64,000 bases of DNA from Timema cristinae. Taxonomy: Eukaryota > Arthropoda > Insecta > Phasmatodea > Timematidae. Both the position numbers and the translations under genes were made by a program. The stretch covers positions 47,660,810 through 47,724,809 of the forward strand of contig JBCFYV010002255.1 in the NCBI GenBank assembly GCA_039000515.1. The letters are read 5' to 3'. Positions 1-11,688 of this stretch are shown in pieces. How positions within the stretch are numbered: the stretch's first letter is position 1; each line of letters starts with the position of its first letter. The notes under the pieces were generated by a model. The model was not told where the DNA came from and searched no databases. It saw nothing but the letters and a program-made list of their open reading frames with translations.

Positions 1-2095
1 TGTTTCCAGCTTGTGGCCGGGTCAGTTTAGTAAAATATCTCCATCTCCCTCTATCCCTCCACAACTACATATCACATTATCACCAACTGTTTCCAGCTTG
101 TGGCTGGGTCAGTTAAGTAAAATACCTCCATCTCCCTCTATCCCTCCACAACCACATATCACATTATCACCAACTGTTTCCAGCTTGTGGCCGGGTCAGT
201 TTAGTAAAATACCTCCATCTCCCTCTATCTTTCCACCACTACATATCACATTATCACCAACTGTTTCCAGCTTGTGGCCGGGTCAGTTTAGTAAAATACC
301 TCCATCTCCCTCTATCCCTCCACAACTACATATCACATTATCACCAACTGTTTCCAGTCTGTGGCCGGGTCAGTTTAGTAAAATACCTCCATCTCCCTCT
401 ATCCCTCCACCACTATATATCACATTATCACCAACTGTTTCCAGTCTGTGGCCGGGTCAGTTTAGTAAAATACCTCCATCTCCCTCTATCCCTCCACAAC
501 TACATATCACATTATCACCAACTGTTTCCAGCTTGTGGCCGGGTCAGTTTAGTAAAATACCTCCATCTCCCTCTATCCCTCCACCACTACATATCACATT
601 ATCACCAACTGTTTCCAGCTTGTGGCCGGGTCAGTTTAGTAAAATACCTCCATCTCCCTCTATCCCTCCACCACTACATATCACATTATCACCAACTGTT
701 TCCAGTCTGTGGCCGGGTCAGTTTAGTAAAATACCTCCATCTCACTCTATCTCTCCACCACTACATATCACATTATCACCAACTGTTTCCAGCTTGTGGC
801 CGGGTAAGTTTAGTAAAACACCTCCATCTCCCTCTATCTCTCCACCACTACATATCACATTATCACCAACTGTTTCCAGTCTGTGGCCGGGTCAGTTTAG
901 TAAAATACCTCCATCTCACTCTATCCTTCCACTACATATCACATTATCACCAACTGTTTCCAGCTTGTGGCCGGGTCAGTTTAGTAAAATACCTCCATCT
1001 CGCTCTATCCCTCCACTACATATCACATTATCACCAACTGTTTCCAGTCTGTGGCCGGGTCAGTTTAGTAAAATACCTCCATCTCCCTCTATCTTTCCAC
1101 CACTACATATCACATTATCACCAACTGTTTCCAGCTTGTGGCCGGGTCAGTTTAGTAAAATACCTCCATCTCCCTCTATCCCTCCACTACATATCACATT
1201 ATCACTAACTGTTTCCAGCTTGTGGCCGTGTCAGTTTAGTAAAATACCTCCATCTCACTCTATCCTTCCACTACATATCACATTATCACCAAATGTTTCC
1301 AGCCTGTGGCCGGGTCAGTTTAGTAAAATACCTCTGTTTCCAGCCTGTGGTCGGGTCAGTTTAGTAAAATACCTCCTCTCCCTCTATCCCTCCACCACTA
1401 CATATCACATTATCACCAACTGTTTCCAGCCTGTGGTCGGGTCAGTTTAGTAAAATACCTCCATCTCCCTCTATCCCTCCACTACATATCACATTATCAC
1501 CAAATGTTTCCAGCCTGTGGCCGGGTCAGTTTAGTAAAATACCTCTGTTTCCAGCCTGTGGTCGGGTCAGTTTAGTAAAATACCTCCATCTCCCTCTATC
1601 CCTCCACTACATATCACATTATCACCAAATGTTTCCATCCTGTGGCCGGGTCAGTTTAGTAAAATACCTCTGTTTCCAGCCTGTGGCCGGGTCAGTTTAG
1701 TAAATATCTCCATCTCCCTCTATCCCTCCACCACTACATATCACATTATCACCAACTGTTTCCAGCCTGTGGTCGGGTCAGTTTAGTAAAATACCTCCAT
1801 CTCCCTCTATCCCTCCACCACTACATATCACATTATCACCAACTGTTTCCAGCTTGTGGCTGGGTCAGTTTAGTAAAATACCTCCATCTCGCTCTATTCC
1901 TCCACCACTACATATCACATTATTACCAACTGTTTCCATCCTGTGGCCGGGTCAGTTTAGTAAAATACCTCTGTTTCCAGCCTGTGGCCGGGTCAGTTTA
2001 GTAAAATACCTCCATCTCCCTCTATCCCTCCACCACTACATATCACATTATCACCAACTGTTTCCAGCCTGTGGCCAGGTCAGTTTAGTAAAATA
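1..2095. repeat. 87-bp minisatellite array, about 27 full or partial units
   Basis: Tandem units begin with TGTTTCCAGC and contain GGTCAGTTTAGTAAAATAC and CCTCCATCTCC. The first units are exactly 87 bp (for example 1 to 88); some later units are 84 bp after loss of one CCA triplet. From about 1300 onward short 42-bp units, carrying only the TTTCCAGC..AAAATACCT half, alternate irregularly with full units (near 1336, 1546, 1672 and 1972), giving a higher-order pattern. Because 87 and 84 are multiples of three, one frame stays open from 11 to 1450 as a 29-residue repeat, Trp-Pro-Gly-Gln-Phe-Ser-Lys. I see no signal peptide, splice context or homology to support a real protein and treat this as repeat DNA. 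The array starts before the window. Confidence 0.95.
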
Positions 2096-2099
2096 TTTC

Positions 2100-3140
2100 C
2101 ATCATCCTTTATCCTTCCACCACGCTTTCTCCTTTAATTTCTTTCATTCTTCTCCTCTCACTTTAATATTTTCTGTTATTTGTTCCTCCCATCTCTTTCA
2201 TGGCCTCCCCTGCGGTCTTTTCTCTTTTCCCACGTGTTTCATTTCCAACATTTTTTTAGTATCCTTTCTTTTTCCATCCTCATTCACACTTTCAAGATAT
2301 TTTATGCTCTGTACTATTCTCAGCTCTACTCCATCCACCCTTGCAGCTTTATTAGGCCTTACTCTATTCCTTGTCATTACCATCACCTCACACTTTGCCA
2401 TCCTAGATTACATCCCACACTCTTTCACTTCCTCATTCCATTCTTGTACTTCCTCTTCCTAATACCATCAAGTCCTCAGCAAACATTGTGGCTTTCATTC
2501 TTTCCTCTCGAGTTTTCCTGCCACTTTATTCACAACCATTTTCATTATCATTACAAATAATAATGTTGACAAGAGACACCACTGCGTCAATCCATTTTTT
2601 TATTTTGAACCACTTCATCCTTCCACTCTCTGCCTCAAAACAATTCCTGTTATCTTCATACATGCTTTTCACTCTCATTACAACTCCTCTTTCAACTTCA
2701 ACTTCTTCCAATGCTTTCCAAACTTTATTTCAATTTACGCTACCATATGCATTCTCCACATCCATAAATAACTTTACCAAGTCTTTCCCATATTCATACC
2801 TTCTTCCCATCAGCTGTTGTATGGCAAAGATCAAGTCCATTTTAGACCTCTGGTCTCTAATCCGATTGCTCCTTTCTCCATCTTCCTTTCATTTTATTTC
2901 TTATCTCTTTTCAGTATCTTCTCATATATTTTTGTACAGTGGTGTTATCCGCCTATAATTTTTACACTTCTTCCTGTCTCTTTTCTTGAATACAGGTATA
3001 TTATAACTCCCTATTTCCGGTCTTTCGGTACTTTGTATGCCTTCCAAACTACTCTCAGCAGTCAACACCCTCTATTCCTACTTCACCTGCTGTTCTTATC
3101 ATTTGCACCATCAGTTATTTATAAAACTCTTTTATAGACC
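2100..3140 (-). mobile_element. LINE (non-LTR) reverse transcriptase relic
   Basis: Read on the minus strand from 3140 down, conceptual translation gives pieces of a LINE RT with frame breaks. A pre-RT segment resembles VPxYKKGDR..C.NYRGI followed by KIYEKIL (about 3010-2900). Next comes the domain containing LVKLFMDVENAYG (about 2800-2740), then a segment of the type RVKSMYEDNRNC with a WFK motif (2711-2570). The tail has the KYLE..NEDG and KKMLEMKHVGKEKRPQGRP signature (2401-2198) seen at the C-terminus of many insect LINEs. The catalytic core between these parts is deleted or degraded. The low-coordinate end abuts the minisatellite directly. The clade is uncertain; the tail suggests the RTE/CR1-like group common in insects. 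No function is expected. Confidence 0.75.
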
Positions 3141-4116
3141 AATAAAGTAATTTCATAAAAACTTAATTTCTGAAGAAAAAAATAGATGAGCCTTCTAAAT
3201 AAATTTTACTACTGACACAACTCTTTTATTGTGTTGTCTAAAATATTGGTAGAACACTTTATTATTTTCATGACTTAACTTAGCTAGCACCTGCCGATTT
3301 ATAAAAGGCCAAGTATCCTATTCCTGAATGACCAAAAAGTTAACACAGCAATATTCCAGATGATTATTTTATCGCCCTGAAACATTTTGAAATAACTTCT
3401 TGTAGTACAGAATGTAAACAAGAGGCCAGCAAATTTTATCTCGTCAATAAATGCCTAACTTCAACAAAAAGTGATGATTCCCTCGACCTGACACACAGTC
3501 TCGACTAGGAAACAATTAGTACCGTACGGTGACTGAATGCTATTAGGTTTAACTAAATAACAAGTTTGAACACAATAACAGTATATTTAGCACACGTATA
3601 TTCTTCCCACCCCTCCACTAACACATCGTTGATGAGTACACTGGTACAATTGGGTCGCTGGCCTATTCGTGCAAGCTGACCCATCATACACGCCACACCC
3701 GTGACTTCAATTGGAACCAGAGCCATCAAGTGGTGCTCGCTGTCAACCTTGATCCTTAAGAGTGTGACATTCACAGCAACACAAGAATTAATAGCTTGAG
3801 TTAATATTCTGCTTCAATTGTTTATAGAACAGCTTCAAAGATATTCAAATGTCTGTTCTATAAGCTTGATGTTCAAAATAAGCCATTCAAAATCTTTGTA
3901 ACACATATAATTATGTGAGTAAGTTGACAAATGGAAAACAATGGGTGGAGGGAGAGTAAGAAATAATGTAAGAAAACTACCTAAGTACACCTGCCATCCA
4001 AGAAAAATACATTAGGCGAGATGACACATTTGTTTGTGAGCCCAATAGGCCTGCTGCAGGTCTATAATAATTAGTGTAGACTGAAAATTCCTGTTTTAGG
4101 TTTCATGATGGTATTA
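3141..4116. other. AT-rich intergenic DNA, no gene recognised
   Basis: I see no supported gene. A 73-codon minus-strand frame (3774-3553) has no recognisable motif and is too short to call. The segment ends at the 5' LTR of the gypsy element. Confidence 0.5.
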
Positions 4117-4626
4117 TGAAAGGACCAGTGATAGTGATGCCTGCGCTTGGGTGTGGTCTAACACACTAACAAAGAACAAGTACATTTCTTGGCAGTACTA
4201 AAACCTCTGTGAATATTAAATTTCTTTTGTTTTTGGTATCACGTAGAAACGTGGTTGTTTTATTTAAAAAGATTGTTGTTTTTTTCTTGAATAAGATAAA
4301 GTATATTTTGTGTTGTTATCAAGAACTGGCTATCGTGTGTAAATAAGACTATTTTATTGGAGTGTGTACTGCTGTGGAAAATATTGATGGTGAGAATAAA
4401 TAACTTAGAATTATTGTTGTGGTGTGAACCAATAGAGTTGTAAAATTGTATTATCAATTATACCTGTTAGTGGCAAGTTCAGGTACCCAGAGGCCCGAGG
4501 CTAAGTCCGGGTTGTTTCTGCACTGGCGCAAGCCGGGCAGGCATATAAATAGTGTGTAGAAACAGGGATGTGGAATTATTTGAAGGTTTGAGGGAAGAGG
4601 AGGAGGAGGAAGAAAGAAACATTACA
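4117..4626 (+). repeat. 5' LTR of the gypsy element
   Basis: A 510-bp LTR starting TGAAAGGACC and ending ACATTACA, so bounded by TG..CA. It matches 12016-12512 almost base for base, with a 6-bp AGTGAT duplication near its start and 6 extra bases in a GGA-rich run near its end. A TATA-like CATATAAATAG lies at 4542-4552. Confidence 0.93.
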
Positions 4627-4819
4627 GAGTGGCACACCAATGTGGGGCTCGATGTTCGGTCACCCAAGGCTCGTATGATAATTGTTGTTTGTTCAGCTTT
4701 GGGTGGTTCGATCAGGGCTTATTGAACTTGCCACGACTAAGGGAATTATGGAGAGAAACGGCAGGAAGCACTCCCATTCGTAAAATACAAGGTCAAGGAC
4801 ACTATCAGAAGGTGCGGCC

Positions 4820-5290
4820 ATGCGGGTAGTAATTGACACTCCACCAGGAATGAACCAAGGCACGGGTGAGGTATCTGCTGGGAGTGGCGTCATTAACCAT
4901 CAGGTCTTAGTAATGCCACTGGAGGGAGACGCCGTTCCGCAGCAAATGTTGCCAGCAGCAGCAGTGTTCGACTTACAGGGTTTAGTGGTAATATTAAATT
5001 GTATGCGGGAGGAGATGACTGCTCTACGCACAGCCCAAGAGGGGGCTCGAACAGCGGCACAGGCAGAGTCGGAGATCGCAAGGGCAGAGCAACAGGAGGC
5101 GAGGGCAGTGCCCGAGACATGCTTGGGGACAGTTCAGAAGTCCATTCAAGAGATGCGCATTTCCATTAATGAGACACGCTGAGACTTTCGGTAATCGTCT
5201 GGATGAAGTGCGGTCCGCGGTAAATGGACGCCTTGAGATGTTCCAACAACAAAACTTCGCGTTCTGTAACCTTACGTGGTATAGTGTTAC
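4820..5290 (+). pseudogene. gag: gypsy gag, N-terminal part (frameshifted)
   Basis: The frame opens at ATG 4820 and runs 120 codons to 5182; it is rich in Ala, Glu and Gln from residue 65 on and probably forms a coiled coil. After a one-base frameshift near 5178 the sequence continues in another frame with the NRLDEVRSAVNGRLEMFQQQ stretch (about 5190-5255) and then becomes noncoding. Its continuation is found about 1.6 kb downstream at 6870. Gag would form the structural particle. It is a relic, and the assignment rests mainly on position between LTR and protease. Confidence 0.6.
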
Positions 5291-5299
5291 AGCTGGACC

Positions 5300-6865
5300 C
5301 CGCCCCATACTGACGTAAACGGAGATATATATTAACTAAGCGTACTACCCGCTCTGTTTAAATTCAATTCAATTAGGATCCCTACAATAGTATGTTTCTC
5401 TGTTGTAGTTCTTGTAGGCTAAGAAGACATAATAAAAACAATGCTGCACAATATATTTCATTACTCGATTCAATTCTAAGTATTAATTTGTTCATGTACT
5501 TACAATACTAATCTGCTCACAATAGAATCTTGCAAGGCTGGCCGGCACCTGGAATCCTAGATTGGCGATGTGGGTCAGCAAAGCGACCCGGCACTCCGAC
5601 TGTACTAGCGAGAAATGAGCCAAGAACTATCATCATCAACTAGAGGACAATTATCTATCCGACCTCTGACGGAGACTAGAGGAACCTCCTTCAAAACATC
5701 GGGTGATTGGAGATATTCACGGATATTCCGATGGAGCAAGCGGAATCAACAATGGTCTACGTGACTGTTTCAAGGCATCGTTGACGTCATCATGCGTGTG
5801 TTGGTGTACTCCCACCCCCTTTCCATAACAACGAAATCCCTATATAATGGCCGTGCAAGCTTGCCATAATCGACTATCCTACGATCAACGATTGACAACA
5901 GACCATTGTCATGGACCTGAACAATGGCTGGAGAAAACTTGTAAAATGTATCAAAATCGTCGCTTAGACGAGTGGAGTTATGAACTCTAACTTCTTTATC
6001 AACTTTAAACTTTTTGCATATAATATTCAGTTTCAAAATCTAACGTATTAATATTTTTATCATCAAACTATGTCTAAATATTCTATCTAGGTATTGTCGC
6101 TGCTCGGGCACTGGACTTTTGCTAATTTTTATTCTCGTAAATATCCTCAGTTATGTGCTGATTAGAAGTTTGTCTTATTAATATTATATTGTTTGGAATT
6201 GTAAAGTATTCCTTTTTTTTATTGAAGTAACTTTTCATATTTAAAATTATGGTTTGAATTAACGTAACGTGATGTAACTTTTAATGGAATTTGAATTAGG
6301 ATGACTTTAATCTTTTGTAACGTAAGTTCTGTTTGAACAGCTAAAGTTTTGTTAATTGATGGAACTGTTAGTTCCATATTCTCAGTCAGATCTGATAGTC
6401 CCGTGAGAGTTTGGCTTAGGTCTGGTAGTCAAACCCTCACGTTTTGTAAACTCTGTTGTGTGGTCGTCAAATTTAAATTACTATATATTTATGATATCGT
6501 TTTCTGTGAATTACGAAACCTTTGGAACCATTTCAAGGTGCCCATTAGGCGCTTATAATTTTGTATCACATTTAAAAATATACGCTATGGTATTGTCTCT
6601 TATAGACTGGACTATCAATATTATGATGGATTTCATGTTTCCTTTTGTTAAAACACTTGCGCAACTTTAATGATATAAAGTTGTTTGCTTCGAGCATAAT
6701 TTCCAACTGTACTCATAATGATATAATGAGACCATTTTTGTTATCTGCGCTATTGTCATTTAATTGAATTAAACTTCTCATTTTGTTGAATCTATATATT
6801 TTTTATAATTTCCATTTATCATGTATGTTAAGTTCATCCTCTCCCTTTTATTCCTTTTTATGGCC
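5300..6865. other. AT-rich insertion splitting gypsy gag
   Basis: About 1.5 kb of AT-rich, non-coding-looking DNA separates two parts of gag that are otherwise GC-richer. It holds a CRE-like TGACGTCA (5782-5789) and a TATA-like TATATAA (5841-5847) 52 bases further on, so part of it could be a solo LTR or another promoter-bearing insertion. It also holds an imperfect hairpin at 6402-6441 whose 12-base arms match at 11 positions. I could not define terminal repeats or a target duplication, and its exact edges are uncertain. Confidence 0.5.
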
Positions 6866-6867
6866 GG

Positions 6868-7655
6868 TGGACATTAGGACTCAAGAGAGGGTGCAACAGT
6901 TCCAGGAGCAGGTTGAGGCCCGTCTGAAGGTGGCTGAGGTTAGTTTAAGATCCAGAATGGAGGAGAGGGTCCTCGAACTAGTGACTCCGGTGGAGGAACG
7001 TTGCAATCAGCTCGTTGCTCAAGTTGGGGTACTGAAGGAGGAGGCTGAGAGGGAGGCTAAGCGCCTACTCACTGAGGCTGAGGCCAAGAGAGAAGCCACG
7101 AGGGTTGAGGCAGCTCACATCCGGGAGGTGGTGCAGCAGGAGGCAGTGATGCTCAGCGAGGGAGCTTCACCACCACAGGACGTTTGGGGGTTGGTAGACG
7201 CTCTTGGTGCACGTCTAGGCTTACAAATGATGGCTGACCGAGTTCCTCATTTTAACAACCACACGGGGGAGAATCCCGTAAGCCACCTTAAGAAGTTGAA
7301 TAGTGTATGGGACGGTCAGGAGGTTCCTTGGAGAGAGAAAAAGCGTCTCGTCACGGCATCGCTGGAAAGGGTGGTATTGTGTTGGTCGTCCAGCGTAAAG
7401 GAGGAGGTAGACTCGTGGTCCACGTTCGAGTCTTTGTTCCGACAGCAGTTCTAGTTGCTCGATATACAGGGGCTTACCCGAGCCACTTTACACACCATGA
7501 AGTACCGTGAGGGCGGGAATAAAAGCATGGAGGCACATTTCCTCACTCTGCTAGATAGGAGCAGACATCTGGATGTGCCCATGACTGACTCGGAGCTGGT
7601 TAACGTGGCCCTGGGACAATTCCACTACGAGTTCAGGAAGTGTTGGGAGCGGTAA
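6868..7655 (+). pseudogene. gag: gypsy gag, capsid region with in-frame stop
   Basis: One frame runs from about 6868 to 7655, broken only by TAG at 7452-7454. The first part is strongly coiled-coil (Glu/Gln/Arg/Ala-rich, with repeated LTEAEAKREATRVEAAHIRE-type heptads, about 6900-7150). The following part, with VPHFNNHTGENPVSHLKKL, Trp residues and FESLFRQQF, looks like the capsid-like region of gypsy Gag. After the stop it continues without a shift (KYREGGNKSMEAHF, LDVPMTDSELV). The stop could be a simple inactivating mutation. The N-terminal part of the same gene lies at 4820-5290. Confidence 0.7.
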
Positions 7656-7689
7656 GGTATGGAGGTGGGGAGGATTTCCGAAGGGAATT

Positions 7690-8310
7690 AAGACGACTGG
7701 ATGGATGGCCAATGTACCATCAGGGGAGAAGATACCTCAGGGGCAGAGACCCCAACAGCAGGTCCAGAAGCCTGGGCAACTAAAGGGATCTCAGCCAGAT
7801 GCTGTGGCTCCACCCACACAACAATGGGGTATCCGGGGTTTCAGCCAACCCTCCACATCGGGATTTCTACATGGGAGGCCACCGCCTACGTACCAGAGGG
7901 GGCAAGCCAGCCCACAGCCTCGAGTATCTGTGACACAGGTGGGCTACCCTCCTGTACCAGTGTGGTATCCTTTCTGGCTGCCAGCTCCAGGTTACCCGCC
8001 TCACACGGGAGAGGGGAACCTCTAAGGTCAAGTCACCAATGAAGGGGTGTACGTCAGTAACGACGCTCATGATAGTAAAGAGTTTATGGGCCATGCACCT
8101 GGGGGCGGCTCCAATAACAAACGGAAGAAGCGGAAGGGACAAGGAGGGGGAAGGCCTATTTCTCCGTACAACAAGCGGGGGAGAGAAGGACAGATGGGCC
8201 TTGAAGCTAGAAGAGAGGAGGAAAGAAGGCAGAAGAAAACACCTCCGCGACAATATTCGAGTGATGATGGTGCTAGGGGAGAAGCGTCAAAATCCCTACC
8301 CCTTTCTTAG
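7690..8310 (+). pseudogene. gag: gypsy gag C-terminal, Pro/Gln- and Lys/Arg-rich tail
   Basis: In one frame (phase of 7705) a Gln/Pro-rich linker is followed, after a stop at 8023-8025, by a basic stretch with the NNKRKKRKGQGGG core (about 8115-8155) and further Arg/Lys/Glu-rich sequence to 8310. The basic tail could serve nucleic-acid binding in place of a zinc knuckle; I see no clear CCHC motif. Frame relations to the capsid part show at least one frameshift between 7655 and 7700. Confidence 0.55.
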
Positions 8311-8441
8311 ATTCCTCCAGTGAGGAGGGAGTGGTGAGTGACGCAGTAGGTGACTATTGTGTAAGGGCAAGCACCTACAATGTGTTTGGGTGTGATTGTA
8401 GAAATGACCTATTGCAGAAAGAAGAATAGGAAATCGGAAGA

Positions 8442-9065
8442 GTCCCAAAATGTCCAGAAGTGCAATTGAATGTTGGGGGCCAGACGGTGAGCTGTCTATT
8501 AGATTCAGGGGCGGACGTGAGTTGCGTGTCCGAGAATTTTGCTAACTTGATCCTGGAACACAACCCCCACGTTATGAGCCTACCACTTACTCGCATGGTG
8601 ATAGTCGGCGTGACGAGCAAGAAGAGCCCCGCCATCACCCGCCAACTCCAGCTGAGTGTGGAAGGTTTAGGTTCTGGGAAGAGCGTCAACTGTCTAGTGG
8701 TAAGGGATCTTGTCAAGCCCGTGATACTGGGGGTAGATTTCTTAGAAGCTCATTCTATCACATTGGATTTTGGTAGGCAGTCTATTTGCGTCGAGGGCGG
8801 TCGTTTGGAGGTGGCTCGCCAGGGAAAATTGATCCACTGGGATGCAAATTCTGATAGGCTCACTATCGGTGCGCTCGTCGTCCAGTTAAAGATGGGGGCA
8901 GAGCTTGGTAACGTCCCTGTTGGGTTGAGAGAAACTATTCCTTTTCACTGCGGGAGACCACTTCCTACCGATGTGGAACTAAAGAGTTTTGTAGGTGACA
9001 TGATCACTCTGGACCAGGAGCGGCGGGAGATTGTGTACAGCTTGCTCCAAGAGTGCCGGGTTTGA
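8442..9065 (+). pseudogene. pol: gypsy aspartic protease domain
   Basis: The reading frame (phase of 8460) contains the retropepsin catalytic motif LLDSGADVS at about 8494-8520, preceded by QLNVGGQTVS, and the later hydrophobic motif PVILGVDFLEAH (about 8718-8755) that corresponds to the conserved I-I-L-G-x-D-F segment. The protease would cleave the Gag-Pol polyprotein. The frame is open to TGA at 9063, after which a frameshift is needed to reach RT at 9167. Confidence 0.85.
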
Positions 9066-9139
9066 ACTTGACGTATCGGGCCAACATCCGCCTAAGTTAC
9101 ACGGAGGCGTGATTCAGGCGAAGTTATCCCCTTCCCAAT

Positions 9140-10565
9140 TCCTACGAAATAGATCTTGACGCCCACATGGGGGAGTTACTTAGACATGGTATTGTGAGTC
9201 ACTGTTCCAGCCCTTACGCCAATCCGTTGGTTTGTGTTATTAAAAAGGACCGCTCTGTTCGCCTTTGTTTGGATGCGCAGTTGCTCAATAAGATTATAGG
9301 TAAGGATAGAGAGGCTCCAACCCTCATCAGTGATGTGCTCCATGATTTCGAGGGGGCTAAATACCTGAGTACTAGTGATATGACACAAGGGTACTATCAG
9401 CTCGCGTTGGAAGAGGAAGCCCGTGTGGACACAGAGTTCTTGTACAAAAACAGGCAGTTTTGTTTCAACGTGGTTCCTTTCAGCATTAGTAACACCGTCG
9501 CCGAGTCTACTAGGTGTATGGATCTGGTTCTCGGTGAGAAATGTTGTGGTTTTGCTCGGGCCTATGTTGACATTTTGGTGAACTCTTCAACATTTGATGA
9601 ACACATCGAGCACCTCAGGACCGTGTTCAAGAAGATAATTAGTGCCAACATGACCATCAAGTTGGGCAAGTCTCTATTTTTTAGGCAGGAGGTACCATTT
9701 CTCGGGCACATCTTGACGCTGAACAGAACCAGACCACAACCAGATAAGGTGAAGGTGATCACCGAGTATCCTACTCCGAAGAACAAAAGCCAAATAAAGG
9801 CTTTCTTAGGAGTGGTCAGGTATTATCGGGGCTACACAAATCGTTTGGCCGAGCAGGCGCTGCCTTTGTTCCGGCTACTTAAGAAGGACGCTAAGTGGGA
9901 GTTTGGTGCTGTAGAAGAAGCGGCTTTTCGGGGAGTCAAGGTCTTATTTTTTGAGACACAGATGCTTCACCACCCGAAGCATAATCAAGATTAATATGTC
10001 ACCACCGATGCTAATGGGTACGCCTTAGGAGTAGTCATTCAACAAAAGGACGCGAACGGGTACTTGAAGGTGGTTGCGATGGACAGCCCCAAGTTAAACG
10101 CGGCAGAACGAAACTATTCGGTCACCGAAAGGGAATGCCTTGGCATTGTATGGAGTCTCACCAAGTTCCGTAGTTTATTGTTGGGGAATAAAATTGTGGT
10201 GTTGTCCGACCATCAGGCCCTTTCATCTATGAGGACATACCGTCTTAAGAGCGGTCGCCTCACCCGATGGATCTTAGCCCTGCAGGAATTTGAACTGGAG
10301 AGTGCTTACATCCCGGGAAAGAATAATTTCCAGAGAGACGCGTTGAGTCGCCAAACGCATGAAGTAGGAGAGGAATCCGAGGGGGTTAGTGTGGCGCCTA
10401 GGGACGAACTCTTGGTTTTGGCGGCGCTTCTAGAGGGTGAACCGGGGGTGGAGGAAGCTTTGTTCGATTTGGAGGGTTTACCGATACCGAGTGTACTCAG
10501 ATTAGGAAGGTGTTGGATGATATCGCACGTCCGGGGTTTGAAGACGACGACATCCAGAAGAAATT
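9140..10565 (+). pseudogene. pol: gypsy reverse transcriptase and RNase H
   Basis: RT motifs are readable in one frame: SSPYANPLVCVIKKD, VRLCLDAQLLNK, the first catalytic Asp in YLSTSDMTQGYYQ, then VPFLGHILT and IKAFLGVVRYYRGYT. The active-site box, normally Tyr-x-Asp-Asp, reads Tyr-Val-Asp followed directly by Ile-Leu-Val (9563-9580), so one Asp codon is missing. RNase H follows in the same frame after a stop at 9992-9994 (TAA), with VTTDANGYALG, the catalytic Glu in VTERECLGIVW, and LSDHQAL; the frame ends near 10565. These enzymes would copy the element RNA into DNA. This copy cannot do so. Confidence 0.93.
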
Positions 10566-10566
10566 A

Positions 10567-11688
10567 ATAGAGAATTAGGTGATTAAGGATAATATTTTGT
10601 ACCAGCGTAGTATTTCTGAGAACCCTTTAGAGTTCCAAAATAAGATGTTTATACCGGATGTTCTAAGGAAACCTCTCATAAAATACGTACATCTGATTAA
10701 AGGGCATTTTGGTTGTAGAAAATGTGAACTCTACATCAAGAGGTTCGTGTACTGGCCTGGTCTAGCAGCGACAGTCCGTGCCGAACTTACTAAGTGTGGA
10801 CTGTGCCAACGGGCCAAGTTTAGTACGCAGAACCACACAGGCAAATGGGTACCAATAATAACTGAAGCGCCAGGCGTCTTAGTGGCTGTGGATGTGTTTG
10901 GTCCTTTACCGCGCTCCAAGGGCAACGTTACCTATTATGTCTTTGTGATGTTAGATACGTTCAGCAAACTGTGTAGACTCTACCTGGTGAGACGGGCTAC
11001 CGCCGAGACTTGTGTTGCTAAGGTGGAGCGATACGTGGAACAAGTGGGAAGACCGAGAACAATATTGAGTGACCACGAGCCTCAGTTCACGAGCGGCCGT
11101 TGGCAGAGAGCTTTGACCAGCATGGGGATCAGGCCCATGATGTGTTCCATTAGGCATCCGGCTTCAAACCCTAACGAGCGGGTAATGAAAGAACTGGGGA
11201 GATTTCTCCGGACATACTGCTATTTTCAGCACACGAAGTGTTTGAGGAAACATCCAACTCCACCATACATGCGACTTTGGGTCTGTCTCCCCATGAAGTT
11301 AATTTTGGTGAGGTCTCACAAGACTCTTTCATCCGGTTATTGAAGGAACCTGAAGGAGAGACTCCACCGACCAGGGAAAAGGTCAAGGAACGTTTGATAG
11401 AGATAGCGCGGGGACTGTTAGAGTGTGCCGCGGTAAGGCGGGGGACAGGGCAGAAGCCAGGCATCTGCTAAGTCTTACGAGGCTGGAGACCAGGTATTGC
11501 TCAAGGAAGCACCAGTGTCCAATTTTTGGTCACGGGAGACCAAAAAGTTGTTCTTGCCTTATTCCTGCCATTTTGAGATAATTGGAATTAGAAGGAGCAA
11601 TGCCTATGTATTGTTCGACCCAGGAACCCAGCAGGCGCGGGGTGTATTCAACTCAGAGTCGCTCAAGCCGTGGAAACCGGACGTGTGA
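10567..11688 (+). pseudogene. pol: gypsy integrase with HHCC and DDE core, C-terminal frameshifts
   Basis: The main frame (10579-11343) has the zinc-binding HHCC module (KGHFG near 10703, then CGLC near 10797) and the DDE core: Asp in VAVDVFGPL (about 10890), Asp in ILSDHEPQF (about 11070), and Glu in NPNERVMKELG (about 11175). A frameshift near 11240 moves the coding to another frame (SPHEVNFGE, 11298 onward), and a further break near 11470 leads to a GPY/F-like C-terminal module ending in SLKPWKPDV (11497-11688). The domain set confirms the Ty3/gypsy order RT-RNase H-integrase. Confidence 0.92.

Noticed and set aside
11..1450. 479-codon open frame in the minisatellite as a Pro/Ser-rich repeat protein
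   Set aside because: It is fully explained by a period that is a multiple of three; variation between units shows no preference for silent changes and there is no gene context.
3553..3774. 73-codon minus-strand frame as a small gene
   Set aside because: No recognisable motif, no start or splice context, and length is within chance expectation.
4627..4660. Assignment of the gypsy primer-binding site to a particular tRNA
   Set aside because: The TGGCACACC start fits a primer-binding site, but I could not match it with certainty to the 3' end of a specific tRNA.
8375..8716. Minus-strand frames of 70-130 codons across the gypsy pol region (for example 8253-7867, 8716-8375, 9786-9562)
   Set aside because: They are shadows antisense to clear gag/pol coding sequence and have no motifs of their own.
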